21,523 bases of DNA from a virus. A program made the position numbers and the translations under genes. The notes beneath the pieces were generated by a model that was not told where the DNA came from, ran no database searches, and saw only the letters and a program-made list of their open reading frames with translations. The stretch is from IMG/VR virus record IMGVR_UViG_3300042879_001721, positions 1-21,523 of that record; one strand, given 5' to 3'. Below are positions 19,580-21,523 of this stretch, in pieces. The stretch's first letter is position 1. Each line of letters begins with the position of its first letter.

Positions 19580-20110
19580 ATGGCACTGCCAGATTTTTTC
19601 AAGGTGTCAACAGGCACCGCCAAGACGATCAAAAACAGCAGCGGTGATGCAGCGATCACACTAGCAAGCCTTGCCAACGGCAACGGCACGAGTGCAGGCG
19701 GTCGGCAAGCCGTGACGCTGGATCTTGGAACCAAGTGGGCACAACGCTGGCGTGTGAATGCGGCTTTTGAACTGGCCGCAACTCCCACAGCAGGCAACGC
19801 GATCAATCTGTTTGGAGCATGGCAAGACGCGACCGGAGCAGGAGACGGCAATACAAGCGGCACCGATGCGGCCTACACTGGGTATTCGAACAACATTGAC
19901 GCAAGCACGCGGCAACTAGAGTTTCTGGGTGCTCACATTTGCACGGCACAAGCGACATCGACAGTCCAGAAATCGCTGGTGGGTATCATTTTTCCAAAAG
20001 GGCGTTATCTGAATCTAGTGGTGGATAATCGCAGTGGAGCTGCTTTCCATAGCACCGACACAAATCAGGTCATCACGTTGACGCCGCTCGAAGAAAGCAT
20101 TGAAGACTGA
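19580..20110 (+). CDS. Probable phage structural protein (176 aa)
   Basis: ATG 19580 with AGGAG (19567-19571) about 8 bases upstream. The protein is strand-rich, high in Gly, Ala, Thr and Asn, without membrane segments or catalytic motifs, typical of virion proteins. It has a KSLVGIIFPKGRYLNLVVDN stretch (about 136-155) and ends in PLEESIED. Its stop overlaps the LamG gene start (TGATG), so it is probably a neck or tail protein, although capsid or fibre roles cannot be excluded. Confidence 0.65.
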   Translation: MALPDFFKVSTGTAKTIKNSSGDAAITLASLANGNGTSAGGRQAVTLDLGTKWAQRWRVNAAFELAATPTAGNAINLFGAWQDATGAGDGNTSGTDAAYTGYSNNIDASTRQLEFLGAHICTAQATSTVQKSLVGIIFPKGRYLNLVVDNRSGAAFHSTDTNQVITLTPLEESIED

Positions 20111-20913
20111 TGATTTTACCAGCATCATACTCTAACGGATTTGCACCGCGAGACGGACAGCCACTCTATCCGGAGTTGTGGCGTGGTTGCGTCGGTGCGT
20201 GGGCACCATGCCTCGGGCCGACAGGACTGACGCTCAGAGATTGGAGCGGATTTGGCAATCACGGCACGCTGACAAACATGGATGCTGGTAGTGATTGGGT
20301 TTCAAGCACAAAATGTATTGCGTTAGATTTCGACGGGACCAACGATTTTGTCGATTGTGGAACACGAGTAACAGCAGCGGTGTCAGATGTTGTTTCCGTC
20401 TCAATGTGGGTAAGAGTTCGCAGCCGAGCATCGTTGCAATACCTTTTTGCAAACGTCAACGTAGCTGGGAACAGTTGTAATTTCGGCCTGATTTTCGGGC
20501 TAACAGCCAACAAACTTGGTTGGACCCAATCCGCAAACTCACAAGATGCGGTGAGTGCCGGATCAATAACCGATGGTGAATGGCATCACGTTTGTGCAAC
20601 GCGTGGCGGAACAACAGGTGCGTGGCGGATCGGCTTGTACATTGACGGAAGCGGGGTTGTCACGACAACAACGGTCAATCCAGGATCATCCGCCGATGCC
20701 CTAGCAATTGGGCGTGCGGGCTCATTCAATGGGCTTTACAGCAATGTCATTGTGGGTGATGCAAGATTGTATAACCGCGAAATCGCTCACAAAGAAGTTT
20801 TGCTTTTGGCTTCAAATCCTTCAGCCGCATACATGGTTGCACCGCGTCGCAGGTCTGCATTAATTGCTGGTTTCAACCGTCGTCGTCGTTTGCTGATAGG
20901 AGCATCATCATAA
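20110..20913 (+). CDS. LamG-like (concanavalin fold) domain protein (267 aa)
   Basis: LamG-type jelly-roll domain that usually binds sugar or protein. Key patterns: DWSGFGNHGTLTN (44-56), CIALDFDGTNDFVDCG (69-84), VSVSMWVR (95-102), DGEWHHVC (about 156-163) and GLYIDG (about 174-179), all typical of bacterial and phage LamG_3 domains. The C-terminus is basic (RRRSALIAGFNRRRRLLIG), which is odd for a surface protein and could attach to another virion part. It overlaps both neighbours (TGATG, TAATG). Likely a tail-fibre or receptor-binding component, or a decoration protein. Confidence 0.85.
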   Translation: MILPASYSNGFAPRDGQPLYPELWRGCVGAWAPCLGPTGLTLRDWSGFGNHGTLTNMDAGSDWVSSTKCIALDFDGTNDFVDCGTRVTAAVSDVVSVSMWVRVRSRASLQYLFANVNVAGNSCNFGLIFGLTANKLGWTQSANSQDAVSAGSITDGEWHHVCATRGGTTGAWRIGLYIDGSGVVTTTTVNPGSSADALAIGRAGSFNGLYSNVIVGDARLYNREIAHKEVLLLASNPSAAYMVAPRRRSALIAGFNRRRRLLIGASS

Positions 20914-21523
20914 TGTGGGCTAAGCAAAGCACAGCAGCGACATTGATCGTTGGGCCGATCCTCGACAGCACGGGAGCAGAGTTCACGACTGCGGTAATCG
21001 GTGATTTGTCATTGTCAAAGAACGGTGGCACGCTGACGGCATTGGCCGCAGCAGCAACGCTGACTCACGTCGCAAACGGCCAGTACACGCTTGTGATGAC
21101 GACGGGCAATCTCGACACATTGGGACGTGCTCAGATCACATGCAACAAAGCCACCTATCAGATGCCGGAAGTGCGGCTCATGGTTGTGCCTGCGATGGTG
21201 TTTGACAGCATGATCCTTGGCACGGATGTGCTGACGGCTGATGTGACGCAAATCGGAGGCGACACCCAATCAGCCACCGACCTGAAAGACTTCGCGGACG
21301 CGGGATATGATCCGGCGACGAACAAGCTGACAGGAGCAGTGGAACTGGACTCCGCTGCTACTGCCGCATTGGTTGACCTGATCTGGGACGAGCCATTAAC
21401 AGGTGCCACGCATAATGTCGCCACTTCATCTGGTAAGCGACTGCGTCAGTCAACAGCATTCCAGCAAATCGACTCGACTGTCATTGATGCGTCTGCGACC
21501 ACAACTACGTTCATCACTGGCCT
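20913..21523 (+). CDS. Phage structural protein, runs off the window (>203 aa)
   Basis: ATG 20913 overlaps the LamG stop (TAATG) and the frame stays open to the last base. MWAKQSTAATLIVGPILDSTGAEF (split MWAKQSTAA and TLIVGPILDSTGAEF), LSLSKNGGTL, YTLVMTTGNLDTLGRAQI and VFDSMILGTDVL follow a pattern I know from many phage particle genes next to tail or baseplate genes. It would be a virion protein with a repetitive strand-rich body. The C-terminus lies outside the window. Confidence 0.8.
   Translation, partial: MWAKQSTAATLIVGPILDSTGAEFTTAVIGDLSLSKNGGTLTALAAAATLTHVANGQYTLVMTTGNLDTLGRAQITCNKATYQMPEVRLMVVPAMVFDSMILGTDVLTADVTQIGGDTQSATDLKDFADAGYDPATNKLTGAVELDSAATAALVDLIWDEPLTGATHNVATSSGKRLRQSTAFQQIDSTVIDASATTTTFITG

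Overview
The window reads as part of a tailed-phage or prophage genome. Every convincing gene lies on the + strand, most neighbours overlap by 1-16 bases (ATGA, GTGA or TAATG junctions), and many small unknown genes are interspersed. Recognisable genes are phage replication, recombination and DNA-modification genes, then a block with lysis and particle-associated genes. No terminase, portal, capsid, tape-measure or integrase gene is visible, so this is only part of the genome and I cannot say whether it is integrated. Host: a bacterium of moderate GC. A planctomycete would fit the style of several proteins (LamG protein, CPGGVCP-tailed lipoprotein, phage CsrA), but that is an impression from memory and not proof.

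Layout. 1-3473: end of an upstream gene, a small ribbon-helix-helix (RHH) protein, an SNF2-like helicase overlapping a beta-class N4/N6 DNA methyltransferase, a small protein with a clamp-binding-like N-terminus, a Cys-rich zinc-type protein and a tiny membrane protein. 3474-3908: a gene-free block of about 430 bases rich in inverted repeats, including a tRNA-like fold and a strong terminator, directly before a CsrA-like gene. 3909-6054: CsrA-like protein, unknown, RusA-type resolvase, Sak4-like ATPase and DUF669 protein, ending at a terminator. 6115-12307: coiled-coil protein, small proteins, SF2 helicase with an SSB-like C-terminal tip, a compositionally different unknown gene, and a large primase-polymerase/ATPase fusion. 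12308-12685: nine copies of the decamer GGGAAAGAAG in both orientations around an AT-rich stretch, a good candidate replication origin. 12686-14219: RHH protein, unknown, and a C5-cytosine methyltransferase whose +1 frame is open and carries motifs of a separate phage protein family. 14276-15635: small unknowns and a tRNA-like gene with an undersized anticodon loop. 15669-19142: promoter, then holin-like protein, Lys-rich membrane protein, papain-fold peptidase, lipoprotein, small proteins and a membrane-anchored PAS protein, ending in a terminator. 19157-21523: particle-type genes including a LamG protein and a structural protein that runs off the end.

How it fits together. The Sak4-like ATPase, DUF669 protein, RusA resolvase, two helicases and primase-polymerase make a nearly self-contained replication and recombination set beside a likely origin. 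Two methyltransferases of different classes could protect the DNA from host restriction. The CsrA-like protein with its upstream structured RNA suggests post-transcriptional control. The most unusual signals are the dual-frame methyltransferase, the structured RNA/CsrA pair, the iteron region, the two tRNA-like folds and the SSB-like tail on the helicase.
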